The notes: generated by a model from the sequence alone, not told the origin. Shown: positions 8,471 to 17,354, numbered from the stretch's first letter. The stretch is 64,000 nt of DNA from Acidithiobacillus sp. AMEEHan (GCF_030996345.1 NZ_CP118747.1:2168001-2232000), one strand, 5' to 3'. A program made the numbers and translations.

Positions 8471-11272
8471 GTGGACGCCAAAAAACTGACCAGCGACCGT
8501 GCGTTGCGTGCTCGCGTGAAGCGCTTGGGAAACATTCTCGGCGAGGTGCTGCGCGAGCGGGCCGGCGAGCGGGTTTTCAGCGCCGTAGAGCAGCTTCGCC
8601 AAGGTTACATCCGTCTGCATCGCCGGGAAGATCCCAAGCTCCGTCAGCGCCTTGCGCGTTTCATTGATGCGCTGCCCCAAGATGACCTCGTGCTCGTCAT
8701 CCGTGCGTTCAACACCTATTTCAGTCTGGTCAACATCGCGGAGGAGGAGTTCCAGCATGTGCAGCGGCGTCGTTTGCTGCAGCGCGGTAGCGGACTCTGG
8801 GTCGGCTCCTTTGAAGATACCTTCCGGCGCTTGCAGGAGGCTGGGGTCAACGCCGGACAACTCCAGTTTCTCTTGGGGCAGCTACACTACCTGCCGGTGT
8901 TTACGGCGCATCCCACTGAGTCCAAGCGCCGTACCGTACTGCATGCTCTGCGACGGATTTTTCTCACCAGTAAGGCCCTGGATGACCCGACCTTGACCGA
9001 AGAGGAAGAGGGCGACGTACTGCGGCAGCTGCAGGCGCAGATCCAGATTCTCTGGGAGACGGAAGAAGTGCGGACCAACCGGCCGCAGGTGCAGGACGAA
9101 GTCGAAAATGGCCTCTTCTATTTTCGCGACAGTCTCTTTCAGGCGGTGCCGATGACCTATCACGCCGCCCGCCGTGCAGCCCGCCGCGTGTACGGCGACC
9201 GGCAGGTCGATATTCCCGCTTTTATTCGCTTCGGCTCCTGGATCGGTGGCGATCGCGATGGCAACCCCAACGTGACCGCAGCGATTACCGGCTGGACTCT
9301 GCGCACGCAGAGCATCGAGGTGCTGCGCGAGTACCAGCGTCGTCTCTCCGAACTCTATCCGTTACTGGGCCATTCGGCGCGCTTTTGCAGCATTTCGCCG
9401 ATTCTCCTCGCCTCCCTGGAGAAGGACGCGGACGACTTTCCAGAGCTTGCGGAATGGGTGAATCAACGTTTTCCCAGCGAGCCATACCGACGGAAACTGC
9501 GCTACATGATGACCCGGCTCGATCTGCGTCTGCACCAGCTCGAAAACGGTCAAAGTGGCAGTGGTTTTGTGGCGGATAGTCCTGCGTACATCAGTGACCA
9601 GGACTTTCTTGCCGATCTGATGCTAGTTCGTGACTCTTTGCGTGGCCACGGTGATGAATACATCGCCAATCATGCGGTGCAGGACCTCGTCTGGCTGGTA
9701 GAAACCTTCGGTTTCCACCTCGCCTCCCTGGATATCCGGCAAGAGTCGACCGTACACACCCGCACCCTCACGGAACTCTTTGCCGGGGTAGCTGAGTTTC
9801 AGGGCTATGCCGAAATGGAGGAAGAACAGAAACTCGCTTTGTTGAGTGATGCCCTGCGAAAGCCCGGCAGACTGGTCGAGGGCACGCCCGAACAGCTCTC
9901 GCCAATAGCGATGGAGACCTGCGCGATGTTCAAGTGCATCGGTCAGTTGCGTCGGGAGGTCGGAGAACGCGCATTTGGAAATTACGTGGTATCGATGACC
10001 CACGAGGCCAGCCATATTCTGGAAGTCCTGGTCTTGGCAAAAGAATTTGGCCTCGCCGGATGGTCACGCCAGGGCCTATACAGTGAGATCGCAGTCACCC
10101 CACTGTTTGAGACCATCCATGATCTGGAACGCATGGAAGCAGTGATGGGTAGGTTACTCGACAACGCGGAGTACGCCGAAATTCTGCGCGGCCAGGAAAA
10201 TGTGCAGGAAGTCATGCTGGGATACTCGGACTCCTGCAAAGATGGCGGTATCCTCTCCTCGAGCTGGTCGCTCTATCAGGCGCAATTGCAACTGAGTGCC
10301 CTGGCAGAGCGCCGCCGCATTCATATCCGTGTCTTCCATGGCCGCGGCGGGAGCGTAGGCCGAGGCGGCGGTCCCACCCACGAAGCCATCCTGGCGCAGC
10401 CAGCCAACACTGTACGCGGGCAGATCAAGATCACCGAACAAGGAGAGGTTCTGTCTTTCAAATACGCCAACCTGGAAACTGCCGTATATGAGCTGACCGT
10501 CGGCGTGACCGGCTTGATGCGTGCCAGCTTTGGCCTGATTCAGGCGGTGCCAACCGACGATCCCAGTTTCCTCAACGTCATGGCTGAGCTCACCAAGACG
10601 GGCGAAGCCGTCTATCGCGAGCTGATTCAGCAGACTCCAGGCTTCATGGACTACTTCTACGAAGCGACTCCGTTGAATGAGATCGCTCACATGAACATCG
10701 GTTCCCGTCCTTCGCATCGTCAGCGTGGCGATCGTTCGATGAGCTCGATCCGTGCGATTCCCTGGGTCTTTGCCTGGGCCCAGTCGCGGCACGTATTGCC
10801 AGCATGGTTTGGACTGGGTTCAGCCATTCGCAGTTGGCGTGGCAAAGATCCGGAACGTCTGGAACTATTGCGGAAAATGTATCAGCGCTGGCCGTTTTTT
10901 CACGCCCTGCTGGGCAACATCACCATGGCGATGGCAAAGGCGGATATGACGCTTGCCGCGGAGTATGCGACGCTACCTCGGGATCAGAAGTGCGCGCAGC
11001 AAGTCTTTGCGAAAATCCACGCAGAATTTGTGATCAGTATGCAGGAAATCCTACTCATCCAAGAGCAGCAGGAGTTGCTCGAAGAAAACCCGGTACTGGC
11101 CTTCTCCCTGCAGCGGCGCAATGTGTACATGGAGCCGCTCAATCACATTCAATTGGCCTTACTGCGCCGGTATCGAAACGAAGAGACTCCACCGGAGTTC
11201 CGCGAGACTTGGTTAGACCCGCTGCTTCGTACAATCAATGCCATAGCGGCTGGGCAGAGGAACACTGGATGA
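8471..11272 (+). CDS. ppc: Phosphoenolpyruvate carboxylase
   Basis: A 933-residue enzyme that carboxylates phosphoenolpyruvate to oxaloacetate, replenishing the TCA cycle in an organism that probably fixes CO2. The catalytic histidine motif TAHPTESKRR is present (His147), as is the second active-site loop FHGRGGSVGRGGGPTH near residue 620. The C-terminal QRNTG that closes the active site and binds effectors is intact. The start is GTG at 8471 with GGGAGAG just upstream. The stop overlaps the maf start as ATGA. It is one of only three plus-strand genes in the window. Confidence 0.97.
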   Translation: MDAKKLTSDRALRARVKRLGNILGEVLRERAGERVFSAVEQLRQGYIRLHRREDPKLRQRLARFIDALPQDDLVLVIRAFNTYFSLVNIAEEEFQHVQRRRLLQRGSGLWVGSFEDTFRRLQEAGVNAGQLQFLLGQLHYLPVFTAHPTESKRRTVLHALRRIFLTSKALDDPTLTEEEEGDVLRQLQAQIQILWETEEVRTNRPQVQDEVENGLFYFRDSLFQAVPMTYHAARRAARRVYGDRQVDIPAFIRFGSWIGGDRDGNPNVTAAITGWTLRTQSIEVLREYQRRLSELYPLLGHSARFCSISPILLASLEKDADDFPELAEWVNQRFPSEPYRRKLRYMMTRLDLRLHQLENGQSGSGFVADSPAYISDQDFLADLMLVRDSLRGHGDEYIANHAVQDLVWLVETFGFHLASLDIRQESTVHTRTLTELFAGVAEFQGYAEMEEEQKLALLSDALRKPGRLVEGTPEQLSPIAMETCAMFKCIGQLRREVGERAFGNYVVSMTHEASHILEVLVLAKEFGLAGWSRQGLYSEIAVTPLFETIHDLERMEAVMGRLLDNAEYAEILRGQENVQEVMLGYSDSCKDGGILSSSWSLYQAQLQLSALAERRRIHIRVFHGRGGSVGRGGGPTHEAILAQPANTVRGQIKITEQGEVLSFKYANLETAVYELTVGVTGLMRASFGLIQAVPTDDPSFLNVMAELTKTGEAVYRELIQQTPGFMDYFYEATPLNEIAHMNIGSRPSHRQRGDRSMSSIRAIPWVFAWAQSRHVLPAWFGLGSAIRSWRGKDPERLELLRKMYQRWPFFHALLGNITMAMAKADMTLAAEYATLPRDQKCAQQVFAKIHAEFVISMQEILLIQEQQELLEENPVLAFSLQRRNVYMEPLNHIQLALLRRYRNEETPPEFRETWLDPLLRTINAIAAGQRNTG

Positions 11273-11847
11273 CGTCGCAGCTGATACTCGCCTCCTCCAG
11301 TCCCTATCGGCGTGAGCTGCTGACGCGACTGCGCATCCCATTCGATTATCACTCGCCCGCTATCGACGAGGAGCGACGTGCAGAAGAGGCGCCAGAGGCG
11401 CTGGTGCAACGCCTCGCCGAAGAAAAGGCCCGGCGGGTTGCCGAGGATCATCCGGGAGCTTGGATCATCGGCGCCGACCAAGTCGCCTGCTGCGGCGAGC
11501 AAATTCTTGGCAAGTCTGGCAATGCGGAAAATGCCCGTAAGCAACTGATTGCTATGCAGGGACGAACCGTGACCCTGCTGAATGGACTATGCCTACTCGC
11601 ACCCTCGGGACAAGCAAGAGTCGAACTAGTGCCCTATAGAGTGGATCTACGTTGCCTCAGTCCAGAAGAAATTGATCGCTACATTGAAAAGGAGGAGCCT
11701 TTTGACTGCGCGGGGAGCCTGCGCGCCGAGGGTCTGGGAATTTGTTTGATCGAGCGTATGTGCGGGGAGGACCCGAATGCCATCATCGGGCTCCCCTTGA
11801 TTCGCTTGGCGACAATGCTGCGGGAAGCGGGATTTTCTCTGCCCTGA
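11269..11847 (+). CDS. maf: Maf-family nucleotide pyrophosphatase (YceF type)
   Basis: A 192-residue Maf protein, a house-cleaning pyrophosphatase that hydrolyses non-canonical nucleoside triphosphates. The N-terminal signature SSSPYRRELL, the IIGADQV segment near residue 67 and the FDCAGSLRAEG segment near 148 are all present. The family splits into YhdE and YceF types with different substrates. FDCAGSLRAEG resembles the YceF branch (7-methyl-GTP), but I hold that loosely. The ATG at 11269 overlaps the ppc stop, so the two form a plus-strand operon. It converges on pstA with a ten-base gap and no convincing terminator. Confidence 0.9.
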   Translation: MTSQLILASSSPYRRELLTRLRIPFDYHSPAIDEERRAEEAPEALVQRLAEEKARRVAEDHPGAWIIGADQVACCGEQILGKSGNAENARKQLIAMQGRTVTLLNGLCLLAPSGQARVELVPYRVDLRCLSPEEIDRYIEKEEPFDCAGSLRAEGLGICLIERMCGEDPNAIIGLPLIRLATMLREAGFSLP

Positions 11848-11857
11848 ACTACCCCTC

Positions 11858-12775
11858 CTATCGGTAGCTTCCCCGCTTACGCAACTGCCAGATCACCATC
11901 CATCGTCCGAGCAGAATCAGACTCAGGACCACCAGGGTGATTAAAAACGCTGCTGCAAAAGCCAAGACATGGGCCTCCTCAAAGGGCTCATTGATGAAGG
12001 TCCAGATGACATAGGTGAGATAACCAATGGGCTGATTGGTGAACTGGCCGTTCCACATGTAGTTTGACCAACCCGCGGTATAGATCAAGGGGGCGGTTTC
12101 ACCCATTGATAGGGCCAAAGCATAAAACAGTCCGGTCATGACTGCTGGCAATGCCCCAGGGAGAAGAATACGCAGGATGACCGTACCCTCCCCTGCCCCA
12201 ATACCAAAACCCGCTTCACGTACCGCAGGCGGAATGTTGGACAGGGCCATTTCGGTGGTCCGGGCAATGTATGGCAGTAACATCACGCTCAGGGTGAGGA
12301 TTCCGGCCGCTACGGAAAACTGCCATCCGAGATAAATCACCATGGTGATATACCCCACATACCCGAGGACAATGGAGGGTACCCCTACCAAGACGTCGGA
12401 GAGAAAACGTAGCGCTTTACCTGCCAGACCAGTACCAAATTCACTCAGGTAGATTCCAGCGGCAATTCCGATGGGCGCAGCAATGAGCAGAGATCCCAGC
12501 GAGAGCACCAAGGTACCCTCAATGGCATTCTTGAGGCCGCCGCCCATGCCTGTGCTCACCTCTGTGAACAGGCTAAGTTTCAACCCCGGCAGGGCCTTGA
12601 TCAACACGTCCGCAATGATCGACAGAAACGCTGCCGCGACAATCACAAAACTTGCCCAAATGAAAACTGTACCTACGCCCCGAAAAACTTGACGTTTCCA
12701 GGAAATACGCGCGGCCTGTAAAGTGCCGCCACGCTTGATCTGGGTCACCGTACTGGAGAGATTTGATGCGCTCAT
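11858..12775 (-). CDS. pstA: Phosphate ABC transporter permease PstA
   Basis: A 305-residue inner-membrane permease with about six membrane segments, half of the channel of the high-affinity phosphate importer. The EAA-type loop (ALSNIPPAVREAGFGIGAG) is visible near residue 195. I place the start at the ATG at 12775, which overlaps the pstC stop as ATGA; an in-frame ATG at 12796 would lie inside pstC. No pstB follows: the next gene is the convergent maf, and the ATPase is encoded at 55793-56554. It is the last gene of the pstSCA transcript. Confidence 0.95.
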   Translation of the reverse strand: MSASNLSSTVTQIKRGGTLQAARISWKRQVFRGVGTVFIWASFVIVAAAFLSIIADVLIKALPGLKLSLFTEVSTGMGGGLKNAIEGTLVLSLGSLLIAAPIGIAAGIYLSEFGTGLAGKALRFLSDVLVGVPSIVLGYVGYITMVIYLGWQFSVAAGILTLSVMLLPYIARTTEMALSNIPPAVREAGFGIGAGEGTVILRILLPGALPAVMTGLFYALALSMGETAPLIYTAGWSNYMWNGQFTNQPIGYLTYVIWTFINEPFEEAHVLAFAAAFLITLVVLSLILLGRWMVIWQLRKRGSYR

Positions 12776-13731
12776 GTTCGTACTTTCGCTCCCCACAGGA
12801 TGAGCCGGGCAATGATGTTCACGATCACCGTCAAGATGAGCAGTACCAGGGCGATCTCTGCGAGGGCCTCTACTGCCATGTTGGTGGGATCCTGCAGCGC
12901 ACTCTCTAGCTGTGAGACAATGAAGGCTGCCATGGTCGAAATTGGCGTATAAATGTTGTTGGGTAAGTAGTTGAGCGCGTTACCACTGACCATGACCACC
13001 GCCATGGTCTCCCCGAGGGCGCGACCCAAGGCAAGTATGGAGACACCCACCAGGGTGGTCTTCAACTTGGGCAGGATGATGTGCCAAAGGACTTCGAGGC
13101 GATTTAGCCCCATGCCCAGGCCCGCTTCTTTCAGGGCTGGCTCTATGGCACTGATACCCTCGCGCATGGTCGCCGAAATCAGGGGGATGACCATGAACGC
13201 CAGCACGATGGCAGTGGTGAAGAGCCCGTATCCGCTCCCCGGACTGCCACCAAAGAAAGGGACAAAACTCAGATGACTGGCAAGCCAAGGAAAGACCGAC
13301 TGCCCTAAGAAAGGAATCAGCAGAGCGTACCCCCAAAGACCAAAAACCACACTGGGAATGGCCGCCAGGAGGTCCACCAGAAGTGCGAGCGGGCCAGACA
13401 ACCATTTGGGCAGCATTTCCGCCAAGAAGTAAGCCGTGGCAACGGCGATTGGTAAGGCAAAAATCAAAGCCAAAAAGGCGCTGGCAAGGGTACCTACCAC
13501 CAGAAACCAGATACCAAAACTGGCACCCGGCATAACCTGCTGGCCACGAATCTCGACGGGGTTTCCGTACAGGTTACCGAGGTCCCAATTGTTTTGCCAA
13601 AAAAATTCCAAGCCATTGTACTGAATCGCCGGCCAGGAATAGAGCGTGAGAAATACGACCAGTGCAATGAGCGACAGCGGCAGAAAACTTGCCGTGCCGA
13701 CCAAGCCGAAACGAAAAAACGATAGTTTCAT
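12772..13731 (-). CDS. pstC: Phosphate ABC transporter permease PstC
   Basis: A 319-residue inner-membrane permease that pairs with PstA. Membrane segments begin at about residue 10 (LVGTASFLPLSLIALVVF), and the EAA-type segment (ALKEAGLGMGLNRLEV) is near residue 210. I start it at the ATG at 13731, with GGGAG seven bases upstream; the in-frame start at 13824 would run into a predicted mRNA hairpin after pstS and adds unconserved sequence. It is translationally coupled to pstA. Confidence 0.95.
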   Translation of the reverse strand: MKLSFFRFGLVGTASFLPLSLIALVVFLTLYSWPAIQYNGLEFFWQNNWDLGNLYGNPVEIRGQQVMPGASFGIWFLVVGTLASAFLALIFALPIAVATAYFLAEMLPKWLSGPLALLVDLLAAIPSVVFGLWGYALLIPFLGQSVFPWLASHLSFVPFFGGSPGSGYGLFTTAIVLAFMVIPLISATMREGISAIEPALKEAGLGMGLNRLEVLWHIILPKLKTTLVGVSILALGRALGETMAVVMVSGNALNYLPNNIYTPISTMAAFIVSQLESALQDPTNMAVEALAEIALVLLILTVIVNIIARLILWGAKVRT

Positions 13732-13810
13732 GGTCTCCCTCCACTGGAGCAGGCCCCATAATAAACGTGCGGCGCTTCCAGAAAAAGAGCCGCAGCGTTG
13801 ATTATGCAAG

Positions 13811-13836
13811 GCACCGCAGCCCACGGACTGCGGTGC
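13811..13836 (-). repeat. Stem-loop between pstS and pstC
   Basis: A perfect nine-base inverted repeat (GCACCGCAG at 13811-13819, CTGCGGTGC at 13828-13836) with an eight-base loop lies just after the pstS stop. No T-run follows on the minus strand, so it is unlikely to be a full terminator. Such hairpins often protect the upstream mRNA end, giving more binding protein than permease. Confidence 0.65.
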
Positions 13837-13850
13837 GAAACGCCCCAGAA

Positions 13851-14936
13851 TTACTGGATCTTGGCAACCTGCTTGCGGGACAAGGCAACAGCGCTTTCCG
13901 GCAGGGGTACGAAGTTTACCTTCTCCATGAACTGCGGCGCATTGCCACCCTTCGGATCGAGGGCCCAGTTCAGGAAGTCACGCAGAGCAGCTGCCGTTTC
14001 GGGGTTCGGCTGCTTCGGGTTGACGATCGCGTATTCATAGTTGATGATCGGATAGGACTTCGGACCTGGCGCAAAAACCAGACTGATGCGCTCATCTGCA
14101 GGTGTCTTGCTGACCATCTCAGCCGCCGCCGCCTTGGCATTCTCCACCGTCGGCAGAACAAAATTACCCGCACGATTCTTCAGCATGGCAATACCGAGGC
14201 CCGCCTTTTCTACCGGTGCCTTCCAGCTGATGCCGATATACGCAACACCGTAGGGAGTGGACTTCAGCGCCTCGACCATGCCGGGGTTACCGACTGCGCC
14301 GATGCCACCCTGCACGTTCGGCCAGCTGACGGTGGTGCTATAGCCTACGCTCTTGGCCCAAGCCGGATCGGTGTCAGAGAGATAGGTGGTGAAAATGAAG
14401 GTATCCCCGGAACCATCGGTACGGTGGATGGGGATGATCTTGTGGTTGGGCAGCTTGATGCCGGGATTCATCTTGGCGATCTCAGGATCGTCCCAGTTGG
14501 TGATCTTGCCGGAATAGATACCCGCCAAAACCGGACCGGAGAGCTTGATGTGCTTCTTGTTTAGACCCGGCAGGTTGTAGTTGATCATCTGGATGGAGAT
14601 GGCCAGAGGGATGTTCAACATCGGGTGCATCTTGACCTGGGCGTCGGACATGTAGGCATCGGAAGCACCGATCTGCGCCACGCCAGAGATAGATTGGGCA
14701 ATACCCGTGCCGCTACCGGTACCCTGGGTGGTGATCTTCACGTTGGGATGCATCTTGGTATATTCCGGCACCCACAGGTTGAACAGGGGATACAACAGGG
14801 TGGAACCGGTCTCCAGCAGGCTGACCTGCGGAGCCGCAACAGCTGGAGTAGCGGCAGTGGCGGCGAGGCCGAGGAGGGATGCAACAACGGCACCCGTCAT
14901 AGCATGGGCGACGGTCTTCTTGAAACCTAGCAACAT
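13851..14936 (-). CDS. pstS: Periplasmic phosphate-binding protein PstS
   Basis: A 361-residue substrate-binding protein that delivers phosphate to PstCAB. A Sec signal peptide covers about residues 1-35, ending in ATPAVAA. The ligand-binding loops are typical: ETGSTLLYPL near 42-51, GSGTGIAQ near 73, and HRTDGSGDTF near 170. The ATG at 14936 has GGAGG four bases upstream. A five-half-site Pho promoter lies 81-147 bases upstream, so this should be one of the most strongly phosphate-regulated genes here. It heads the pstSCA transcript, which lacks pstB. Confidence 0.96.
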   Translation of the reverse strand: MLLGFKKTVAHAMTGAVVASLLGLAATAATPAVAAPQVSLLETGSTLLYPLFNLWVPEYTKMHPNVKITTQGTGSGTGIAQSISGVAQIGASDAYMSDAQVKMHPMLNIPLAISIQMINYNLPGLNKKHIKLSGPVLAGIYSGKITNWDDPEIAKMNPGIKLPNHKIIPIHRTDGSGDTFIFTTYLSDTDPAWAKSVGYSTTVSWPNVQGGIGAVGNPGMVEALKSTPYGVAYIGISWKAPVEKAGLGIAMLKNRAGNFVLPTVENAKAAAAEMVSKTPADERISLVFAPGPKSYPIINYEYAIVNPKQPNPETAAALRDFLNWALDPKGGNAPQFMEKVNFVPLPESAVALSRKQVAKIQ

Positions 14937-15016
14937 AAAACCTCCGAAGATGGCGTTATCAAAGTTACTTCAGCATAGTAGGAGACTTCACTATCTGAAA
15001 TCCCTATGCGGTGGCA

Positions 15017-15083
15017 ATCATACCGAAAGTTCATGACACTATCATGAACCTTTTATGACACTTTTATGACACTTTTATGACAA
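15017..15083 (-). promoter_or_regulatory. Tandem Pho-box promoter of pstS
   Basis: Five PhoB half-sites of the TGTCAT type lie at 15077-15083, 15066-15072, 15055-15061, 15044-15050 and 15033-15039 (minus strand), each exactly 11 bases apart. The fourth is degenerate (GGTTCAT). Ten bases after the last one is TATGAT (15022-15017), a 5/6 -10 match. Two and a half consecutive boxes would allow cooperative PhoB loading. The array lies between pstS and the preceding oxidoreductase gene. Confidence 0.92.
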
Positions 15084-15099
15084 CGGACTTCGTGTGATG

Positions 15100-15735
15100 C
15101 TAGAGGAGATCGCTCCAACTGAAGCCTTTCTTGATGTATGCGTTACTCGGATATCCATCCCGCTCCCAAGTGCCTTCAGGCCTGTCGGCAAGCAGGTCGA
15201 TGCGATCGACCCACTTCACGCTCTTATATCCGTACATCTGCGGTACCAGTAGACGCAAGGGGAAGCCACCCTTGCGCAGCAGCGGCTGTCCCGCGATATG
15301 GGTCGCCAGGATGACCCCAGGTGCCCGCGCCTGATCCAGACTGAGGCTGTCGACATATACACCGTCGGCGCTATGAAACACTACGAAACGTGCGGAATCG
15401 AGCGGCCGCAATTCAGCCAGGAAGTCGGCCAGCCGGATGCCTCGCCAATGCACGTTCGCCACTGTCCAGCCCGTCACGCAGTGGAAACTGCGCACCTCCG
15501 GCAGGACGCTGCGCTGATACAGCTCCGCCAGGGCGAAATTGCGTGGCTTTGCGATCAGGCCGCCACATTGCAGTTGATAATGTTGTGGATCGATTTGGGG
15601 ATAGAACCCAGCATAGGTGTAGTATTCGGGAAAGACGGGGATGGTGTCGGCACGCGCCCAGGCAGGCAGGAGCAGTGCACCAGCCACTCCGCCTGCAAGC
15701 CTGGCGCTGCGAAGAAGAAAATCTCGACGTTGCAT
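15100..15735 (-). CDS. Small Tat-exported molybdopterin oxidoreductase
   Basis: A 211-residue protein of the sulfite oxidase/YedY-type molybdopterin fold. It opens with a twin-arginine signal (QRRDFLL at 2-8, then a hydrophobic stretch ending ARA near residue 29), so the enzyme should fold with its cofactor and be exported to the periplasm. The segment FHCVTGW contains Cys86, the expected molybdenum ligand, and GYKSVKWV near the C-terminus is the family's cofactor-contact segment. It is shorter than E. coli MsrP (334 residues) and has no dimerization domain. It follows a membrane cytochrome b by 12 bases, suggesting an electron link to the membrane. The substrate is unknown; sulfite or another sulfur compound is a guess from context. 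Confidence 0.8.
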   Translation of the reverse strand: MQRRDFLLRSARLAGGVAGALLLPAWARADTIPVFPEYYTYAGFYPQIDPQHYQLQCGGLIAKPRNFALAELYQRSVLPEVRSFHCVTGWTVANVHWRGIRLADFLAELRPLDSARFVVFHSADGVYVDSLSLDQARAPGVILATHIAGQPLLRKGGFPLRLLVPQMYGYKSVKWVDRIDLLADRPEGTWERDGYPSNAYIKKGFSWSDLL

Positions 15736-15747
15736 TTGCTTTTCCCC

Positions 15748-16323
15748 CTACCAAAGTGCGAATATGGACCACAATGGCTGTCGCCGCGCGGCATGATAAA
15801 GCGCCATGCCCACGTGCCCCAGCCAGAAATACAACAATATGGGGGTACCGAGCCGCATTGAACTGAGGCCGATCTGGGTCAAATCGGGAACGGCAAGATA
15901 ACCCCGCATGGTAAGCCAGGCAGCCAGTCCGGCATAATCCACCCAGCTGACGAGCAAAAAAAACATGCCCTGCCACCAGGAGGAGAGACCCGGCTCAGGA
16001 CCATGTCCGGGAAGCCGGCCACGTGACAGTCTGCCTACATCAGAAAAGATGGCCCGAATATTTCCCGGCCAGTACCACACATACAACAACTGCCGGCCCC
16101 AGGATGTCGATAGATAAACAACCCAGGAGAGCGTCAGCCAAAAAGATAGGGCAAGACCCGCCAGGATGTGCCACTGAAATAGGGAAAAGTGCTGGAACCA
16201 GAGGGCGAGAATCGAGTTGAGCAACTCGAAGCTGAAAAGTAGAACGAGCCCCAGATGCAGCACGCGCGCCCCGCGCGGGTACGGTAGTGTTTGCGATTTT
16301 TCTACGATTCGGGAAGCTGTCAT
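15748..16323 (-). CDS. Membrane cytochrome b (b561-like) partner
   Basis: A 191-residue integral membrane protein with four predicted membrane segments. Histidines suited to heme b binding lie within or beside them: His23 (ARVLHLGLV), His45, His52 (FQWHILAG) and two near the C-terminus (GHVGMALYHA). This resembles the diheme cytochrome b subunits of hydrogenases and formate dehydrogenases. I start it at the ATG at 16323, with GGAGC upstream, rather than at an in-frame start at 16392. It sits 12 bases before the exported molybdopterin oxidoreductase and most likely passes that enzyme's electrons to or from quinone. Direction and substrate are not visible in the sequence. Confidence 0.7.
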   Translation of the reverse strand: MTASRIVEKSQTLPYPRGARVLHLGLVLLFSFELLNSILALWFQHFSLFQWHILAGLALSFWLTLSWVVYLSTSWGRQLLYVWYWPGNIRAIFSDVGRLSRGRLPGHGPEPGLSSWWQGMFFLLVSWVDYAGLAAWLTMRGYLAVPDLTQIGLSSMRLGTPILLYFWLGHVGMALYHAARRQPLWSIFALW

Positions 16324-16409
16324 GCTCGCTCCGTCCTGATCCTGTGCATGACTACGCAGACAGTTCCCGAATGGATGCAGGTGTGCCCGCAATTCGCGGG
16401 CAGTGCAAG

Positions 16410-16787
16410 TTACCAGGTCAGAACGCGGCCGGCAGCGCCCAGGGTGGGCAGAGCAGAACTGGGATTCATCAGCGGGATCTCTTTTGCCAGATCGTCCTTG
16501 GTCATTCCGTTCAACTCCAAGGATTGCAGACAGCCGATAATCTGCACATCGTTGTCTTCCGCAAGCTTCATGAAGTCGGCAACACTCTTGCCGCCGGGCA
16601 TGGGAAAAATCGACTCGGCCTTGCCTTTGGCGAGCAGCTCGGTCGCTGGGCCAGTGAAGTACATCACCACCTTTTGTTCACCCGCAGCGGCAGTAGCTGC
16701 GAGAAAAAAGGCCGAAGGCAAGCGCTTCGGATTCTCCGGCCCGGTAATCAGGATGATCACGAGATCTGGGGCTTCACTTTCCGACAT
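16410..16787 (-). CDS. DsrE-family protein
   Basis: A 125-residue protein of the DsrE/DsrF-like superfamily, which includes sulfur carriers of sulfur-oxidizing bacteria. The fold's beta-strand pattern is visible (DLVIILITG at 8-16, KVVMYFTGPA at 39-48, VQIIGC at 81-86). Cys86 in IIGCLQS stands where DsrE-type proteins carry their persulfide cysteine. The ATG at 16787 has AAGGAG upstream. It is 86 bases ahead of the cytochrome b gene on the same strand and could be cotranscribed with it. A role in sulfane sulfur trafficking is inferred from the family and from the sulfide oxidation gene in this window. Confidence 0.75.
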   Translation of the reverse strand: MSESEAPDLVIILITGPENPKRLPSAFFLAATAAAGEQKVVMYFTGPATELLAKGKAESIFPMPGGKSVADFMKLAEDNDVQIIGCLQSLELNGMTKDDLAKEIPLMNPSSALPTLGAAGRVLTW

Positions 16788-16859
16788 AAGTCATCTCCTT
16801 TCGAGCGTACAAAGCAGGATGGAACAAGGGCGCGAATCAGTCGCTCCCATCTGCACACC

Positions 16860-17354
16860 TTAACACGCGCACGGATTTTTTTCAGGAGGGTTTGCCGCTG
16901 CAAAAAGCTCTGGGCGAAAATGTCCGAGAAACTGGAATCGTCCACCGGGAGTTTTTTCGCGCAAAAATGTCACGCTGGCTTTGGCTATCGGCAAGTGGAT
17001 GCCCGCAAGCTGCGCAATCCAGTCGCCGAGCAAGGGCTGGTGTCCAACGAGAATCACCTGCTTCGCCTGATCTTCCTGCCAGGCAAACTGTAATCTGGAC
17101 AGGTTACCCGTTATGAGAGCCTCCTCGGCACGATACACCGACGCCTGCAATTCTGCCTGCAATGCAGCTGCGGTCTGCCGTGTGCGCTCTTTGGGACTGT
17201 ACCAGATTTCCGCATCTTGCAGAGGGAATTGGCGTAGAGCTCGAGCAATCCCTGCGGCCTGCGCTGCACCACGAGCGGTCAAGCGGCGACTGGCATCGGC
17301 GCCGTCGGCGCTATGCTCTTCGGCTTCAGCGTGACGAATAAGGACGAGATCCAG
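16860..17354 (-). CDS. sixA: Phosphohistidine phosphatase SixA-like, probable CTG start
   Basis: A histidine-phosphatase-fold protein with the N-terminal RHAEA motif and a second active-site histidine in VGHQP. SixA removes phosphate from histidines of phosphorelay proteins. The most upstream standard start is TTG at 17372, but an AGGAGG at 17361-17366 sits inside that reading, exactly six bases before CTG at 17354. Starting there gives 164 residues and an N-terminus (MDLVLIRHAEA) that begins the first beta strand as in the family. The gene overlaps the 3' end of the preceding membrane-protein gene by 29 bases. The family call is firm; the phosphorelay target is unknown. Confidence 0.82.
   Translation of the reverse strand: MDLVLIRHAEAEEHSADGADASRRLTARGAAQAAGIARALRQFPLQDAEIWYSPKERTRQTAAALQAELQASVYRAEEALITGNLSRLQFAWQEDQAKQVILVGHQPLLGDWIAQLAGIHLPIAKASVTFLREKTPGGRFQFLGHFRPELFAAANPPEKNPCAC

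Noticed and set aside
11845-11870. A CTACC/GGTAG inverted repeat between convergent maf and pstA
   Set aside because: Only five base pairs, no T-run on either strand, and it lies partly in pstA codons.
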